Assembly: GCF_900103605.1 (NCBI RefSeq)
Contig: NZ_FNHY01000007.1
Coordinates: 1 to 64,000, forward strand
Direction of reading: 5' to 3'
Length of the DNA: 64,000 bases
Source: Psychrobacillus sp. OK028
Lineage (GTDB): Bacteria; Bacillota; Bacilli; Bacillales_A; Planococcaceae
In this document: positions 29,301 to 37,557 of the stretch, one piece after another
How positions within the stretch are numbered: position 1 is the first letter of the stretch
How the letters are laid out: every line of letters starts with the position of its first letter
Made by a program: the position numbers and the translations under genes
The notes under the pieces: model-generated
The model's database searches: none
Told to the model about the DNA's origin: nothing
The model's input: the letters and a program-made list of their open reading frames with translations, nothing else

Positions 29301-29775
29301 TAACATCTACTCCGCCTTCTACTAAAGCCTTTGCTTGCACGTAAAAATCGTTTGTAAGTTCATCAAAAGTAATACCACCCGTGACTGACAACGTTTTTGT
29401 TGTTGGTCCAATCGCCCCTGCAACAAATCGTGGCCAGTCAGACGTAGAATATTCCTCTGCACAGGCCTTCGCAAGTTTGGCAGCACGAAAGTTAATATCA
29501 TGCGCCTGTTCACCTAAATCATATTCATTTAACACAACCGGCGTACCGCCAAATGTATTTGTACAAATGATATCTGCTCCAGCCTCTAAATATGCACGGT
29601 GGACATGTTCTATAACATCCGGCTTGACGATATTTAAGTACTCATTACAGCCGTCGTATTCTTCCCCTCCGAAATCTTCGGGACTAAGATCCGCATTTTG
29701 AATCATCGTTCCCATTGCACCATCAATTATTAATATTCTTTTTTGGAGTTGCTGCTCAATTAGATGTTTGGACAT
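26335..29775 (-). CDS. metH: Cobalamin-dependent methionine synthase
   Basis: 1146 residues with all four MetH modules in order: homocysteine/zinc domain (DGAMGTMIQ at the start, zinc ligands in GGCCGTTP near 290), pterin domain (about 335-600, FIGERTNVIGSRKFK), B12 cap and binding domain (DVHDIGKN near 725 supplies the cobalt-ligand His), and an activation domain for SAM (about 890-1146, YPACPNLDDQ). The start at MSKHLIEQ follows AGAGAGGT and overlaps the end of yitJ by 20 bp; a longer frame of 10 more residues is less likely. In one operon with yitJ under a SAM-I riboswitch. Confidence 0.96.
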   Translation of the reverse strand: MSKHLIEQQLQKRILIIDGAMGTMIQNADLSPEDFGGEEYDGCNEYLNIVKPDVIEHVHRAYLEAGADIICTNTFGGTPVVLNEYDLGEQAHDINFRAAKLAKACAEEYSTSDWPRFVAGAIGPTTKTLSVTGGITFDELTNDFYVQAKALVEGGVDVILLETSQDMLNVKAATIGIKQAFEELEKELPIMISGTIEPMGTTLAGQSIEAFYISIEHIKPLSVGLNCATGPEFMTDHIRSLSELSDGYISCYPNAGLPDEEGHYHESPESLSKKLRGFAEKGWLNVVGGCCGTTPAHIQAVREAVKDLAPRKPTETARQGHVVSGIEPLQYDESMRPLFIGERTNVIGSRKFKRLIVDEKFEEASEIARAQVKGGAHVIDICLANPDRDELEDMTNFMKEVVKKVKVPLVIDSTDEKVIEAALKYSQGKTIINSINLEDGEERFEAVMPLVKKYGAAVVVGTIDETGMAVTRERKLEIAERSYDLLVNKWGLAPEDIIFDPLVFPVGTGDQQYIGSAVETIEGIRLIKEKMPRALTVLGVSNVSFGLPPVGREVLNAVYLYNCTQAGLDYAIVNTEKLERYASIPKQEIDMANELLFTTTDQTLADFTDFYRDKKKEKTEADIPKTVPERLAYYVIEGTKEGLIPDLEAALQMYDAPLDVINGPLMKGMAEVGRLFNDNQLIVAEVLQSAGVMKASVAYLEQFMEKKEDDSGKGKIVLATVKGDVHDIGKNLVDIILSNNGYKVIDVGIKVTPATLIEVIRKEKPDMIGLSGLLVKSAQQMVITAQDFKEAGIDVPILVGGAALSRRFTETKISAEYDGPVLYAKDAMQGLDLANRLQNEEDKVTLLGELEVQQEKRKIAEANRANKQAVAVLEKPVKTVREDVQVYVPKDVRRHLLKDYSVSHLHPYVNMRTLIGHHLGLKGYSDKLLIEGDERATGLHELVTEYLKSDILKPQGMYQFFPAQSDGDDVIIYDPVDAKTEIERFTFPRQSVEPFLCLADYLKSVDSGEMDYVAFMLVTAGHGVRAAAAELKEQGKFLESHALQATALELAEGFAERIHQEIRDQWGFPDATDFTMRDRFAAKYQGQRFSFGYPACPNLDDQAKLFGLIKPEDIGVQLTEEFMMEPEASVSAMVFAHPDARYFVVD

Positions 29776-31615
29776 AGCTGAAACCTCTCTCTTTCTTTCG
29801 GTCAATCTCTTTAATATAATGAATTAATTCAAGAGACATGTCGTATCGGAAAAATGGCGTAATAATATATATTCCATTAAATAATTCTGCTGCAGTATCG
29901 ATTAATTCCTTCGAAATTTGAATACCTTCTGCAGTAGCACGTTCTCTATCCTCACCACATAAACGCATACGCTCTAGCACTTCCTCGGATAATTTGATGC
30001 CCGGCACTTCATTATGGAGGAATTCAGAATTCCGACTATTGGTTAATGGCATAATTCCGATAAAAATTGGCGTCGATAAATGTTTTGTGGCTTCATATAT
30101 TTCATGCATTTTTTCTTTTGAATAAACAGGCTGGGTGATAAAATAATCTGCTCCACATTCTATTTTCTTCTCTAATCGCTTAACTGCACGATCAAGCACA
30201 CGAACATTTGGATTAAATGCAGCGGCTACAGAGAAGTTCGCTTTTTTACGAAGTGACTTTCCTGAGAAAGAAATTCCTTCGTTTAATTGTTTGATCAGCT
30301 GAAGTAGTTCTAAACTAGATACATCATATACACTCGTGGCACCTGGGAAATCACCTATTTTGGTTGGATCTCCAGTTACCGCAAGAATATCATGAATGCC
30401 AAGTGCATCCAGCCCCATAAGATGAGATTGGAGACCGATTAAATTACGGTCACGACATGTAATATGGGCAAGTGGACGAATATTATTTTCATACTTTAGC
30501 ATCGAACCCATTGCCATATTGCTAATTCGTGGAGAAGCGAGTGAATTATCTGCCATCGTCACGGCATCAATTCCAGCCGCATAAAGCTTTTCCGCACCTT
30601 CCATAAATGTAGTTGTATCAAGGTGACGTGGAGTATCTAATTCTACGATAATCGTTCGTTCTGTCTTCGCCTTTTCATGTAACGGTTTTGTGTTAGTCGG
30701 CTTAGCATCTTGAATAATGATTGGCTTTTTCTTCGTTACTACTTTATTTGTGATAGGTGTTAAATGACCAATATGTTTTTTCACTGCTTCAATATGCTTT
30801 GGTGTCGTCCCACAGCAGCCCCCTATTAATCGGACCCCTGCATCCCTCAAATATAATGCAGCCTTCCCAAAATAATCTGCGTCAGACTCATAGACAATCT
30901 TTCCTTCATCTATATCAAGCAGACTGGCATTCGGATAAGCAGATAGGAATGCTTTTTCCGGAAGCTTTACTCCTTCAAACGCTTGAATGGTATGATGGGG
31001 ACCGAGTCGACAATTGACTCCCACAATGTTCGCTCCAATTGCTTCTAGCTGATGTAGTGCTTCATTCAGCGATAAGCCATTTTGCAAAATACCAGGATCA
31101 TGCATAGATACTTGAGCAATGATTGGGATATCCGTTAGTTTACGTAGATGAGTCACAGTCGTCTTTAATTCTTCCAAATCATAATAGGTTTCGAGTAATA
31201 GTCCATCTGGATCACCCGCTAATAAGTTGAGTGCCTGCTGGTCAAGTGAATGGATAATTTCCTGCAGTGTTGCATCACTTTTTCGTATCCCTCGAATACC
31301 TCCGATTGTACCAAGGACAAATTGATTGCCCGGTGCTGCAGCTCTTTTCGCAATTTGAATGGCTGCTTCATTTATTTCTTTTACTTGATTTTCTAATCCA
31401 TAGCGCGCCAGTTTAATGGCATTTGCTCCATATGTATTCGTTTGAATAATATCTGCTCCAGCCGCAATATAGTCCTGATGAATCTTCTCAATAATTTCCG
31501 GCTTCTGAATATTCAATTCCTCATTGCAATAGTCAATGCCGTACGAATAGAGCAGCGTTCCCATCGCTCCATCCGCCGTCAATATGGACGTCTCCAATTT
31601 TTCTAATAAACCCAT
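29756..31615 (-). CDS. yitJ: Bifunctional homocysteine methyltransferase / methylenetetrahydrofolate reductase
   Basis: 619 residues. The N-terminal homocysteine S-methyltransferase domain (ILTADGAMGTLLY, zinc motif GGCCGTTPKHIEAV near 267) is fused to a MetF-type reductase (from about 325; CRDRNLIGLQSHL, TGDPTKIGDFPGATSVYD, ITQPVYSKEKM). This fused layout is the YitJ family. The reductase makes the methyl-folate that MetH, encoded next, uses. I take the ATG at MGLLEKLE because GGGTGG precedes it; the frame runs 7 codons further up with no RBS. SAM-I riboswitch upstream. Confidence 0.94.
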   Translation of the reverse strand: MGLLEKLETSILTADGAMGTLLYSYGIDYCNEELNIQKPEIIEKIHQDYIAAGADIIQTNTYGANAIKLARYGLENQVKEINEAAIQIAKRAAAPGNQFVLGTIGGIRGIRKSDATLQEIIHSLDQQALNLLAGDPDGLLLETYYDLEELKTTVTHLRKLTDIPIIAQVSMHDPGILQNGLSLNEALHQLEAIGANIVGVNCRLGPHHTIQAFEGVKLPEKAFLSAYPNASLLDIDEGKIVYESDADYFGKAALYLRDAGVRLIGGCCGTTPKHIEAVKKHIGHLTPITNKVVTKKKPIIIQDAKPTNTKPLHEKAKTERTIIVELDTPRHLDTTTFMEGAEKLYAAGIDAVTMADNSLASPRISNMAMGSMLKYENNIRPLAHITCRDRNLIGLQSHLMGLDALGIHDILAVTGDPTKIGDFPGATSVYDVSSLELLQLIKQLNEGISFSGKSLRKKANFSVAAAFNPNVRVLDRAVKRLEKKIECGADYFITQPVYSKEKMHEIYEATKHLSTPIFIGIMPLTNSRNSEFLHNEVPGIKLSEEVLERMRLCGEDRERATAEGIQISKELIDTAAELFNGIYIITPFFRYDMSLELIHYIKEIDRKKERGFSYVQTSN

Positions 31616-31638
31616 CCAATATCCACCCTTTCCCATAT

Positions 31639-31667
31639 AAAAAAGCCTTCTTTAAAAAGAAGGCTTT
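31639..31667 (-). terminator. SAM riboswitch terminator
   Basis: AAAGCCTTCTT/AAGAAGGCTTT followed by T6 on the minus strand, between the SAM-I aptamer and yitJ. Confidence 0.92.
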
Positions 31668-31684
31668 ACGTGTATGCAAGATAC

Positions 31685-31794
31685 TACCTTCTCATCTACC
31701 AAACTTTTGCAAAGTCTGCTGGATTTAGCACCTGACCAAAATGGCTGGTTGCTGAAGCGTCGTAGGGCCAGTCCCTCGGCTTCTCTTGATAAGA
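31685..31794 (-). promoter_or_regulatory. SAM-I (S-box) riboswitch
   Basis: The minus strand carries the S-box core in order: CTTATCAAGAG, GAGGGACTGGCCC, CAGCAACC, GGTGCTAAATCC, then GATGAGAAGG. With the terminator at 31639-31667 it should switch off yitJ-metH when SAM is abundant. Confidence 0.97.
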
Positions 31795-31824
31795 ATTTCA
31801 CTATTCAATTTTCTAATTAGACAT

Positions 31825-31853
31825 ATCGTACCTTTATTCAACTAAAGCGTCAA
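31825..31853 (-). promoter_or_regulatory. Promoter of yitJ-metH (TTGACG-N17-TACGAT)
   Basis: -35 at 31848-31853 and -10 at 31825-31830 with a 17-bp spacer, about 25 bp upstream of the S-box. Confidence 0.75.
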
Positions 31854-31896
31854 GAGTGTTTTGAATTTTCTATTGATTTTCGAGGGGTGGGGAGCG

Positions 31897-32020
31897 ATTC
31901 GACCGATGGTGAATGCTATTCGACCGATTATATTATATATTCGACCGATGTGAGCAACTATTCGACCGATTTTCACTCACATTCAACTGATTCTGCCACT
32001 TATTCGACCGATTCTTAGAT
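31897..32020. repeat. 21-bp periodic array 3 (core ATTCGACCGAT)
   Basis: Six units start at 31897, 31918, 31939, 31960, 31981 and 32002, all exactly 21 bp apart. Five carry the identical 11-mer ATTCGACCGAT and one reads ATTCAACTGAT; the other 10 bp differ in every unit. The array abuts the stop of the NERD-domain gene at 32021 and lies upstream of the yitJ promoter. The core shares GAYCGAT with array 2. Confidence 0.93.
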
Positions 32021-32974
32021 TTACCTCCACTTCCACGTATATATTGTGTTTTTACCAATTCCACTTCTCACTAAATTCATTGAGTTTAATATTCGTAATG
32101 CAGATTGTGGAGAATCTAAGTGAAGGAATTTCCTACATTGGCGATTATTAAGAGTCTCCCCAATTAAAACAAACCACTCTCGAACGGCCTTCTCATGAGC
32201 AAATCTATCTACGTATCCACAACATATACAGTTCCAGCCATTCTTTCTTTTCTCCATTCCAAACACTCCGCATTTTTCACAGCACACTCCAGAATGTAAA
32301 TCATTTGGATGAATACCCCAGCGACTACACATAGGGTATGGAAAATAAGGTTCGTGATTCGTAATGATTTTTTCACTCAATAAATGTATTTCCTTTGTAG
32401 TTATATACTTTTTTTCGCGAGGAATATTACGGAGATAAACGGGAATTGTTTGATGAAGAATTGCAGTATATTTTGTAGGAGGTTCTATAACTCTAACTCT
32501 TGAGTTGGTTAAAACAATTACTCCGTAAATAGGAATCGATACACCACTTTGTTTCATCCATTCATCGAGTAAATAGATATTCCTTTCTATCTGAACCTCG
32601 GGGCTCTCAAATACATCCACTTTCCCTTCCTCATTTACTCTTTCTAATAGAGTGGGATTCAGCTTAAAACTCAACTCCCCACCAATATTTTTACTCTCTA
32701 AAATTAAAGCAAAATACTGTGTCAAAAACACTGTATCAATCTGAAACTTCCCGAACGATTCCAAACTTACATCAGACAATACCACATACTCAAACGGAAA
32801 TGAATACTTATTAAATACTCCGTCCACTCTAACTTCTCCATTAATTCCGGCCAGTGCCATATGCATTTTTGAACGGATTAATTCCTTCATTTCATGTATT
32901 TCTGGTAATCGACGATTCAGCAGCTGTAACCCAATATAGTTATACTCTTCCGAACGTGTTTTTACTATCAACAT
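32021..32974 (-). CDS. NERD-domain protein with C-terminal zinc ribbon
   Basis: 317 residues. The N-terminal half has nuclease-related (NERD) features: INGEVRVDGVF, FQIDTVFLTQ and ESKNIGGEL, matching the D...ExK core of the PD-(D/E)XK-like fold. The C-terminal third holds a four-cysteine zinc-ribbon-like cluster (CEKCGVF ... CICCGY) and a final winged-helix-like tail. Probably a nucleic-acid-processing protein, but target and role are unknown. It stands alone. Start after GGTGAT. Confidence 0.8.
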   Translation of the reverse strand: MLIVKTRSEEYNYIGLQLLNRRLPEIHEMKELIRSKMHMALAGINGEVRVDGVFNKYSFPFEYVVLSDVSLESFGKFQIDTVFLTQYFALILESKNIGGELSFKLNPTLLERVNEEGKVDVFESPEVQIERNIYLLDEWMKQSGVSIPIYGVIVLTNSRVRVIEPPTKYTAILHQTIPVYLRNIPREKKYITTKEIHLLSEKIITNHEPYFPYPMCSRWGIHPNDLHSGVCCEKCGVFGMEKRKNGWNCICCGYVDRFAHEKAVREWFVLIGETLNNRQCRKFLHLDSPQSALRILNSMNLVRSGIGKNTIYTWKWR

Positions 32975-33059
32975 ATCACCTCACCAGCATCGTATCACAA
33001 CTAAAGGAAATGTAAATTTTACTAAATGACCGACTATTCCATTTTTGCTATATAAAAAA

Positions 33060-33080
33060 GGCCAAAAATGAATTTTGGCC
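33060..33080 (-). terminator. Terminator of hemY
   Basis: GGCCAAAA/TTTTGGCC hairpin followed by TTTTTTATATA on the minus strand. Confidence 0.88.
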
Positions 33081-33087
33081 CGAAAAC

Positions 33088-34479
33088 TTACTCAATTATT
33101 GAATTAATAATATTTTCTGCTGTTTCTTTACCATTCTGAATACAAGCGACAATTCCAACTCCATAATAAGAACAGCCTGCCAGCACTACGTTTGGCATTG
33201 AATTTGCCATTTTAGCTGTTAATGATTGAATCGCGTCACCATGTGCTAAATGATAGTTTGGCATTTGATCGTTCCATTTGGTTACTTCAATTACTTTAGG
33301 CTTGCCCGTTAGATTTAGGCTCATTTCAATATCCTGGAGTGCGACTTCTACTAGCTCGTCTTCTGTCATATCCTTCATGCTCTCAAAGGCTGGGCTTGCC
33401 GTCTTATAAAACATGCGAACTAACAATTGGTTGCCTTTAGAGGTGTGTGTCCATTTTCGGCTTGTCCATGTGCACGCATTACATTTCACATCGCTATTTT
33501 CAGATACGATAAAACCTGTGCCCTCTGCTGGAAGTTGCGTATCTGCAATATCAAAACCAAGATATATGCTAATAAGGGAAGAATTTTTCAATCTATCGAA
33601 ATCAGTATCCAACTGTTCATCCTGAAGAATTTCTTGCGCTACATGATGAGGTGCAGCGAGCACTACACTATCTGCTTCAATCGTCTCTCCATTAGCCAAT
33701 AAAACTATATATCGACCATCCTTCTTTTCCACTTTTTTCGTCGCCACACCTTTAATAATCGTAGATTCGCTCAACACTTCCTCTAACCGGTCGATAAGTG
33801 TGGAAAGTCCATTTTCAAAGGAAATAAATTTTTTATTTGCGGCAGCTTGAAATTTTGCTTTATTTTCTTCTAGACCTTTAATAATACTACCGTATTTATT
33901 TTTATAATCAATTAAGTAAGGCAGAGTTGTAGCAATAGTAAGCTTGTTCAAATCGCCGGAGTAAACACCTGATAGCACAGGCACGATTTGTTTTTCCACT
34001 AGTTCTTTTCCTAAGAAATATTCTAAAAATGAGCCGACAGAGCTTTCTTTTGTGAAGGTTTCATTTGGTAATTCCAAATCCTTTAAAGCCTCTTTTTTCC
34101 CAGCATCCGAGACTAGCGTACTGCTATTTAACGACTCGATACTTGTAGGGATACCGAATACAGTGTCTGCTGGAATTGCATGTAGCTCATTGTTTGTGTA
34201 AATATAGGAAATGCCAGTTGAGTTGTACACTTTTTCATCCTCAAGCTGCAGCTCTTCTATTAATTGTGTGATTGCTTCGTTCCTCGCAACGATTGAATCC
34301 GCACCAACCTCCATGATGAAGTTGTCTTGATGCTTAGTATGTATCTTACCACCTAAAAACTCATTTGCTTCAACTAGTACTAGTTCTAAATCTAAAGACT
34401 TTTCCTTTTTAAGCTTTTGCAAATAATGCATCGTAGAAAGTCCTGTTATTCCTCCACCTATGACAACTACTTTTTTCAC
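33088..34479 (-). CDS. hemY: Coproporphyrinogen III oxidase / protoporphyrinogen oxidase, HemY (CgoX)
   Basis: 463-residue flavoenzyme, near the B. subtilis HemY length (about 470). The FAD motif VVIGGGITGLSTMHYLQK opens the protein, with LGGKIHT and MEVGADSIVA soon after, and a C-terminal second flavin contact in VVLAGCSYYGVGIVACIQNG. In Gram-positive bacteria it oxidises coproporphyrinogen III for haem synthesis. I prefer the GTG at 34479, 8 bp after AGGAG, over a GTG three codons earlier. The usual hemE and hemH partners are not adjacent. Confidence 0.92.
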   Translation of the reverse strand: MKKVVVIGGGITGLSTMHYLQKLKKEKSLDLELVLVEANEFLGGKIHTKHQDNFIMEVGADSIVARNEAITQLIEELQLEDEKVYNSTGISYIYTNNELHAIPADTVFGIPTSIESLNSSTLVSDAGKKEALKDLELPNETFTKESSVGSFLEYFLGKELVEKQIVPVLSGVYSGDLNKLTIATTLPYLIDYKNKYGSIIKGLEENKAKFQAAANKKFISFENGLSTLIDRLEEVLSESTIIKGVATKKVEKKDGRYIVLLANGETIEADSVVLAAPHHVAQEILQDEQLDTDFDRLKNSSLISIYLGFDIADTQLPAEGTGFIVSENSDVKCNACTWTSRKWTHTSKGNQLLVRMFYKTASPAFESMKDMTEDELVEVALQDIEMSLNLTGKPKVIEVTKWNDQMPNYHLAHGDAIQSLTAKMANSMPNVVLAGCSYYGVGIVACIQNGKETAENIINSIIE

Positions 34480-34640
34480 CGTTACCACTCCTCATTTCAA
34501 TTCATACCACTAGTATAAGTGTTTTTCAAAATATCGGATATGATTTACCTCACTGTCTGAAGGTAAATTATGAACAAATAGAGAAGTTAGTTCTAAAGGC
34601 AATGTTTAGTAGTAAATATGAATAGGAGGAGATAATAAGC

Positions 34641-34907
34641 ATGCAAAGGATAAAATTCATGTGGAAACTATTTTTAAATCAGCCAGCATGGTTTAAATTG
34701 GTTATCACAATTACTTTCCTAGCTTCAATCATTTTTAGTAGTTCCTACTTTTCTGAAAATAACTATTACGAGAGCATTTCTAAACTGGCTGCGGCAATCT
34801 TTTTTAGTGTCTTTGGATTTAAAACACGAGGAAATCGGCAAACTTCTATTATCTTTTTTATCCTTTCGGCATTCTGTTTGTTGTTAGCTATTTGGGCATT
34901 TTTTTAA
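34641..34907 (+). CDS. Small two/three-helix membrane protein
   Basis: 88 residues with hydrophobic segments at about 17-35, 48-60 and 68-88 and a basic N-terminus (MQRIKFMWKLF). Strong RBS AGGAGGAG. Own terminator downstream. I do not recognise the family. Confidence 0.75.
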   Translation: MQRIKFMWKLFLNQPAWFKLVITITFLASIIFSSSYFSENNYYESISKLAAAIFFSVFGFKTRGNRQTSIIFFILSAFCLLLAIWAFF

Positions 34908-34911
34908 AGTT

Positions 34912-34940
34912 AAAAAGGACCTAATTATAAGGTCCTTTTT
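34912..34940 (+). terminator. Terminator of the 88-residue membrane protein gene
   Basis: AAAAAGGACCT/AGGTCCTTTTT hairpin. Confidence 0.9.
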
Positions 34941-34989
34941 AGTATGTTCTCTTTTTAGCTTTATGTTTATTCTCTTAAGTTAATTTCAC

Positions 34990-35019
34990 TTGCACTTTTT
35001 GCAAACTTTTACATATACT
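34990..35019 (+). promoter_or_regulatory. Promoter of the 35067 gene (TTGCAC-N18-TATACT)
   Basis: -35 at 34990-34995 and -10 at 35014-35019 on the plus strand. The -10 overlaps the inverted repeat at 35016-35050. Confidence 0.55.
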
Positions 35020-35050
35020 AAAATATAGTTTAGTAAAAAATATTTTAGTA
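35016..35050. promoter_or_regulatory. Operator-like inverted repeat
   Basis: TACTAAAATAT and ATATTTTAGTA form an 11-bp perfect inverted repeat with a 13-bp centre that holds a further TTTAGTA. It overlaps the -10 and extends to the RBS of the HTH-like gene, the classic position for autorepression. Confidence 0.6.
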
Positions 35051-35066
35051 AAGAGAGGATACTTAA

Positions 35067-35597
35067 ATGGGTCTTTTAGATATTTATCTACAAAAAAACG
35101 GAAAGAAACGGTACGATGTATTCAAAGAAACTGGAACAAGTCAGCAACAGCTTGCGAGTGTGAACAATAAAAATGTAAGCAGTTATTCCGTTAAAACGAT
35201 ACAAGCGATCGCTAAAACACTAGAAAAGAGTGAAGGTACTGTTTTAGAAGAGTTATTACAGCTAGAACAAGAAAATCCATATTTTGAAGCATTTAATATA
35301 GAAGATTTACTATTAGCTTTTAAAAACAAAGAAAATTATATTGTCATCAAGGGTGAATATAAAAAGGAAATAGATAAATTTGCTGAATCACAACTGTCAG
35401 AAACAGCAACTTTAGGATTGCAATTAGGTTCTGAGGGAATAGTTACCATTTTAACAGAAGCAATACTTCAAATAGCAAACCTATTCAGCGATAAAGATGC
35501 TGAGCAAAAGAAAATTGAAAGCCAAATCCGCAAGTATAAGATTAATAGAATTAATGAAAATGAACTACTATTGTACTTGCGTCAATTAGATTATTAA
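35067..35597 (+). CDS. Putative HTH-type protein of unknown function
   Basis: 176 residues. The first 70 (FKETGTSQQQLASVNNKNVSSYSVKTIQAIAKTL) look like a compact helix-turn-helix resembling the Xre class. The remainder is a separate domain with a hydrophobic stretch (LGLQLGSEGIVTILTEAILQIANLF) and a charged C-terminus. RBS GAGAGGA. An inverted repeat over its promoter suggests it regulates itself. The HTH assignment is by eye and moderately sure; the effector is unknown. Confidence 0.65.
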   Translation: MGLLDIYLQKNGKKRYDVFKETGTSQQQLASVNNKNVSSYSVKTIQAIAKTLEKSEGTVLEELLQLEQENPYFEAFNIEDLLLAFKNKENYIVIKGEYKKEIDKFAESQLSETATLGLQLGSEGIVTILTEAILQIANLFSDKDAEQKKIESQIRKYKINRINENELLLYLRQLDY

Positions 35598-35619
35598 CTT
35601 TTGGGATACTGGGCTTTTT

Positions 35620-36051
35620 CTAAAGCACCTTTCTTGCGGGAGTATCGTTACTTTTCAAGCTATCCAACAAAACATACCCAAATATTACACCAGCTATTGC
35701 TGTAAATGACATGTCACCTAACAGCAGAAACGTTTTTGTAAATAACCAATTCGGTCCGATAACAATTGCTAGAAGTGGAATGATTGCTATATAAAGAGAT
35801 GGGATTCCAATTACAATGACCTTCATCCAGTCAAACGACCATCTCTTTTTATCATTAATTTCTATAATTAATTTTGGCAATCGCAACAGTAATCCGATAA
35901 ATATCGGAAAAATACTGGCAAATGTTATATAAGGTTTCATATCAAAAATGATTGCCGATTTTTCTCTTAATTCCATTTGATATTTCATCCCAACATAACA
36001 GATAAATCCAATTACAATTGTGGAACTGAAGATAAATAAAAATCTTTGCAT
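35620..36051 (-). CDS. Four-helix membrane protein of unknown function
   Basis: 143 residues with hydrophobic segments at about 5-22, 40-60, 77-100 and 108-130. It is 18 bp downstream of kynB, so it may be read with the kynurenine operon, but nothing in the sequence ties it to tryptophan. The RBS (AGGAAGGGAGAG) is good. No family recognised. Confidence 0.65.
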   Translation of the reverse strand: MQRFLFIFSSTIVIGFICYVGMKYQMELREKSAIIFDMKPYITFASIFPIFIGLLLRLPKLIIEINDKKRWSFDWMKVIVIGIPSLYIAIIPLLAIVIGPNWLFTKTFLLLGDMSFTAIAGVIFGYVLLDSLKSNDTPARKVL

Positions 36052-36069
36052 TCATACTCTCCCTTCCTC

Positions 36070-36699
36070 TTACTCCACTTTTCTCAACACCGCACGAATC
36101 GGACTTCCATCTGCTCCCTCTATTTTCAAGGGCAGCGCGATTAAATCATAATCACCTGGCTCCACATTATCCAGCAAGAGATTTTCTATAATATATATAT
36201 TATGTTTAAACAGTGAATGGTGAGCCAACAGCTCTTTACTTTCTATACTATCCACAGACGGTTGGTCCGTACCTATTAGAAAAATACCTTTTTCCTTTAA
36301 AAACGGGCCAATATTTTCTCGTAATGTATTAATCCTGTCAGGAAATTTTTCAGGGGTTGACGTGTTCGTCGTTTTCAACAGCAAGCGCTCAACACCCGTC
36401 AAATCAAAGCCTTTTAATTCCTCTCTGCCAATTTCAGAAGCGCCAACGACACTTACCACTTTTGCGCGACCAATATACAGATTTACGTCAAGCATATCTG
36501 CTGTTTCGCCTTCACTAGCATAATGGAATGGTGCATCTGCATGAGTTCCAGTATGCAGACTTGCTTTAATCGTCCCGACATTTGCAGCACCCCCTTCTTT
36601 CTTTGTAGCGGTTAGTTCATATTCAAAAGGAGTATCTCCTGGCCAAGTTGCGATTCGAGTGGAGATTGTTTGTGTAATATCAATCCATTCATTTCCCAT
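36070..36699 (-). CDS. kynB: Kynurenine formamidase
   Basis: 209 residues of the cyclase-like metal-dependent hydrolase family. The metal motif HTGTHADAPFH at 49-59 is diagnostic, with DITQTISTRIATWPGD at the start. Hydrolyses N-formylkynurenine to kynurenine, the step after KynA. Third gene of kynU-kynA-kynB, 12 bp after kynA. Confidence 0.95.
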   Translation of the reverse strand: MGNEWIDITQTISTRIATWPGDTPFEYELTATKKEGGAANVGTIKASLHTGTHADAPFHYASEGETADMLDVNLYIGRAKVVSVVGASEIGREELKGFDLTGVERLLLKTTNTSTPEKFPDRINTLRENIGPFLKEKGIFLIGTDQPSVDSIESKELLAHHSLFKHNIYIIENLLLDNVEPGDYDLIALPLKIEGADGSPIRAVLRKVE

Positions 36700-36711
36700 T
36701 TCTATAACCTC

Positions 36712-37542
36712 CTATAAAGTTGTACGTAAATTCCAAAGCTCTGGGAAGAAACGATGGTCCAATACATGTCGTAAATAATTCACACCTGATGAACCTCCAG
36801 TGCCCTTTTTAAAACCTATTATTCGTTCCACCGTTTTCATATGGCGAAAGCGCCACTGCTGAAGCCAATCTTCCACGTCTACTAGCTTTTCTGCTAACTG
36901 ATACAAATTCCAGTATCGATCGACGTTCCGATAAACTTCCTCCCATGCCTTTGCAACCGATTCATCGCCCGAATATGTAATCGAGTAATCTCGATTCAAC
37001 AACGAAGAATTTATCGCAAAACCTGCTCGAGCCAAAGCTTGGATTGACACATCATAAATACTTGGAGCCTGAAAAGCACCCTTCAAATCCTCATACAACT
37101 CTTTTTCCTGTTCATAAATCTTCAGTATATGTTTCGTCTTATAGCCAAGGGCAAATTCGATTTTGCGATATTGAAAGGATTGAAAGCCAGAAGCCTTGCC
37201 AAGCTTATCCCGAAACTCTAAATACTCGGCAGGTGTTAGTGTCGAAAGAACATCCCATGCCTGAATAATTTGCGTTTGAATTTTAGTCACTCGTGCTAGC
37301 ATTTTAAAGGCTGATTGCATTTTATCTGCTTGAATCGCTTGAATGGCACTAGTTAGTTCATGCAGGATCAGCTTCATCCAAAGCTCACTAACCTGGTGGA
37401 TAATGATGAAAAGCATTTCATCGTGATGCCCTGATAATCTATTTTGACTGGTCAATAAATTATCCAACTTCAAGTATTCCCCATATGTCATATCCTCGCT
37501 AAAATCAGTATGAATTCCACTTTCCTTCTTGTCATCTGGCAT
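36712..37542 (-). CDS. kynA: Tryptophan 2,3-dioxygenase
   Basis: 276 residues, haem-dependent. Opens tryptophan to N-formylkynurenine. Characteristic [51 protein letters not shown], and the C-terminal [27 protein letters not shown] with the haem-ligand region. Located between kynU and kynB with 15- and 12-bp gaps, so one transcript. Confidence 0.96.
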   Translation of the reverse strand: MPDDKKESGIHTDFSEDMTYGEYLKLDNLLTSQNRLSGHHDEMLFIIIHQVSELWMKLILHELTSAIQAIQADKMQSAFKMLARVTKIQTQIIQAWDVLSTLTPAEYLEFRDKLGKASGFQSFQYRKIEFALGYKTKHILKIYEQEKELYEDLKGAFQAPSIYDVSIQALARAGFAINSSLLNRDYSITYSGDESVAKAWEEVYRNVDRYWNLYQLAEKLVDVEDWLQQWRFRHMKTVERIIGFKKGTGGSSGVNYLRHVLDHRFFPELWNLRTTL

Positions 37543-37557
37543 GCAATCCCTCCTAAA

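Noticed and set aside
31897-32020. CRISPR array
   Set aside because: The unit is only 21 bp with an 11-bp core and 10-bp remainder, far below CRISPR repeat and spacer sizes, and no cas genes are present.
31897-32020. Heptad-coding repeat (7 codons per unit)
   Set aside because: The plus-strand frame starting at the core soon meets a stop codon, and no start/RBS accompanies the array.
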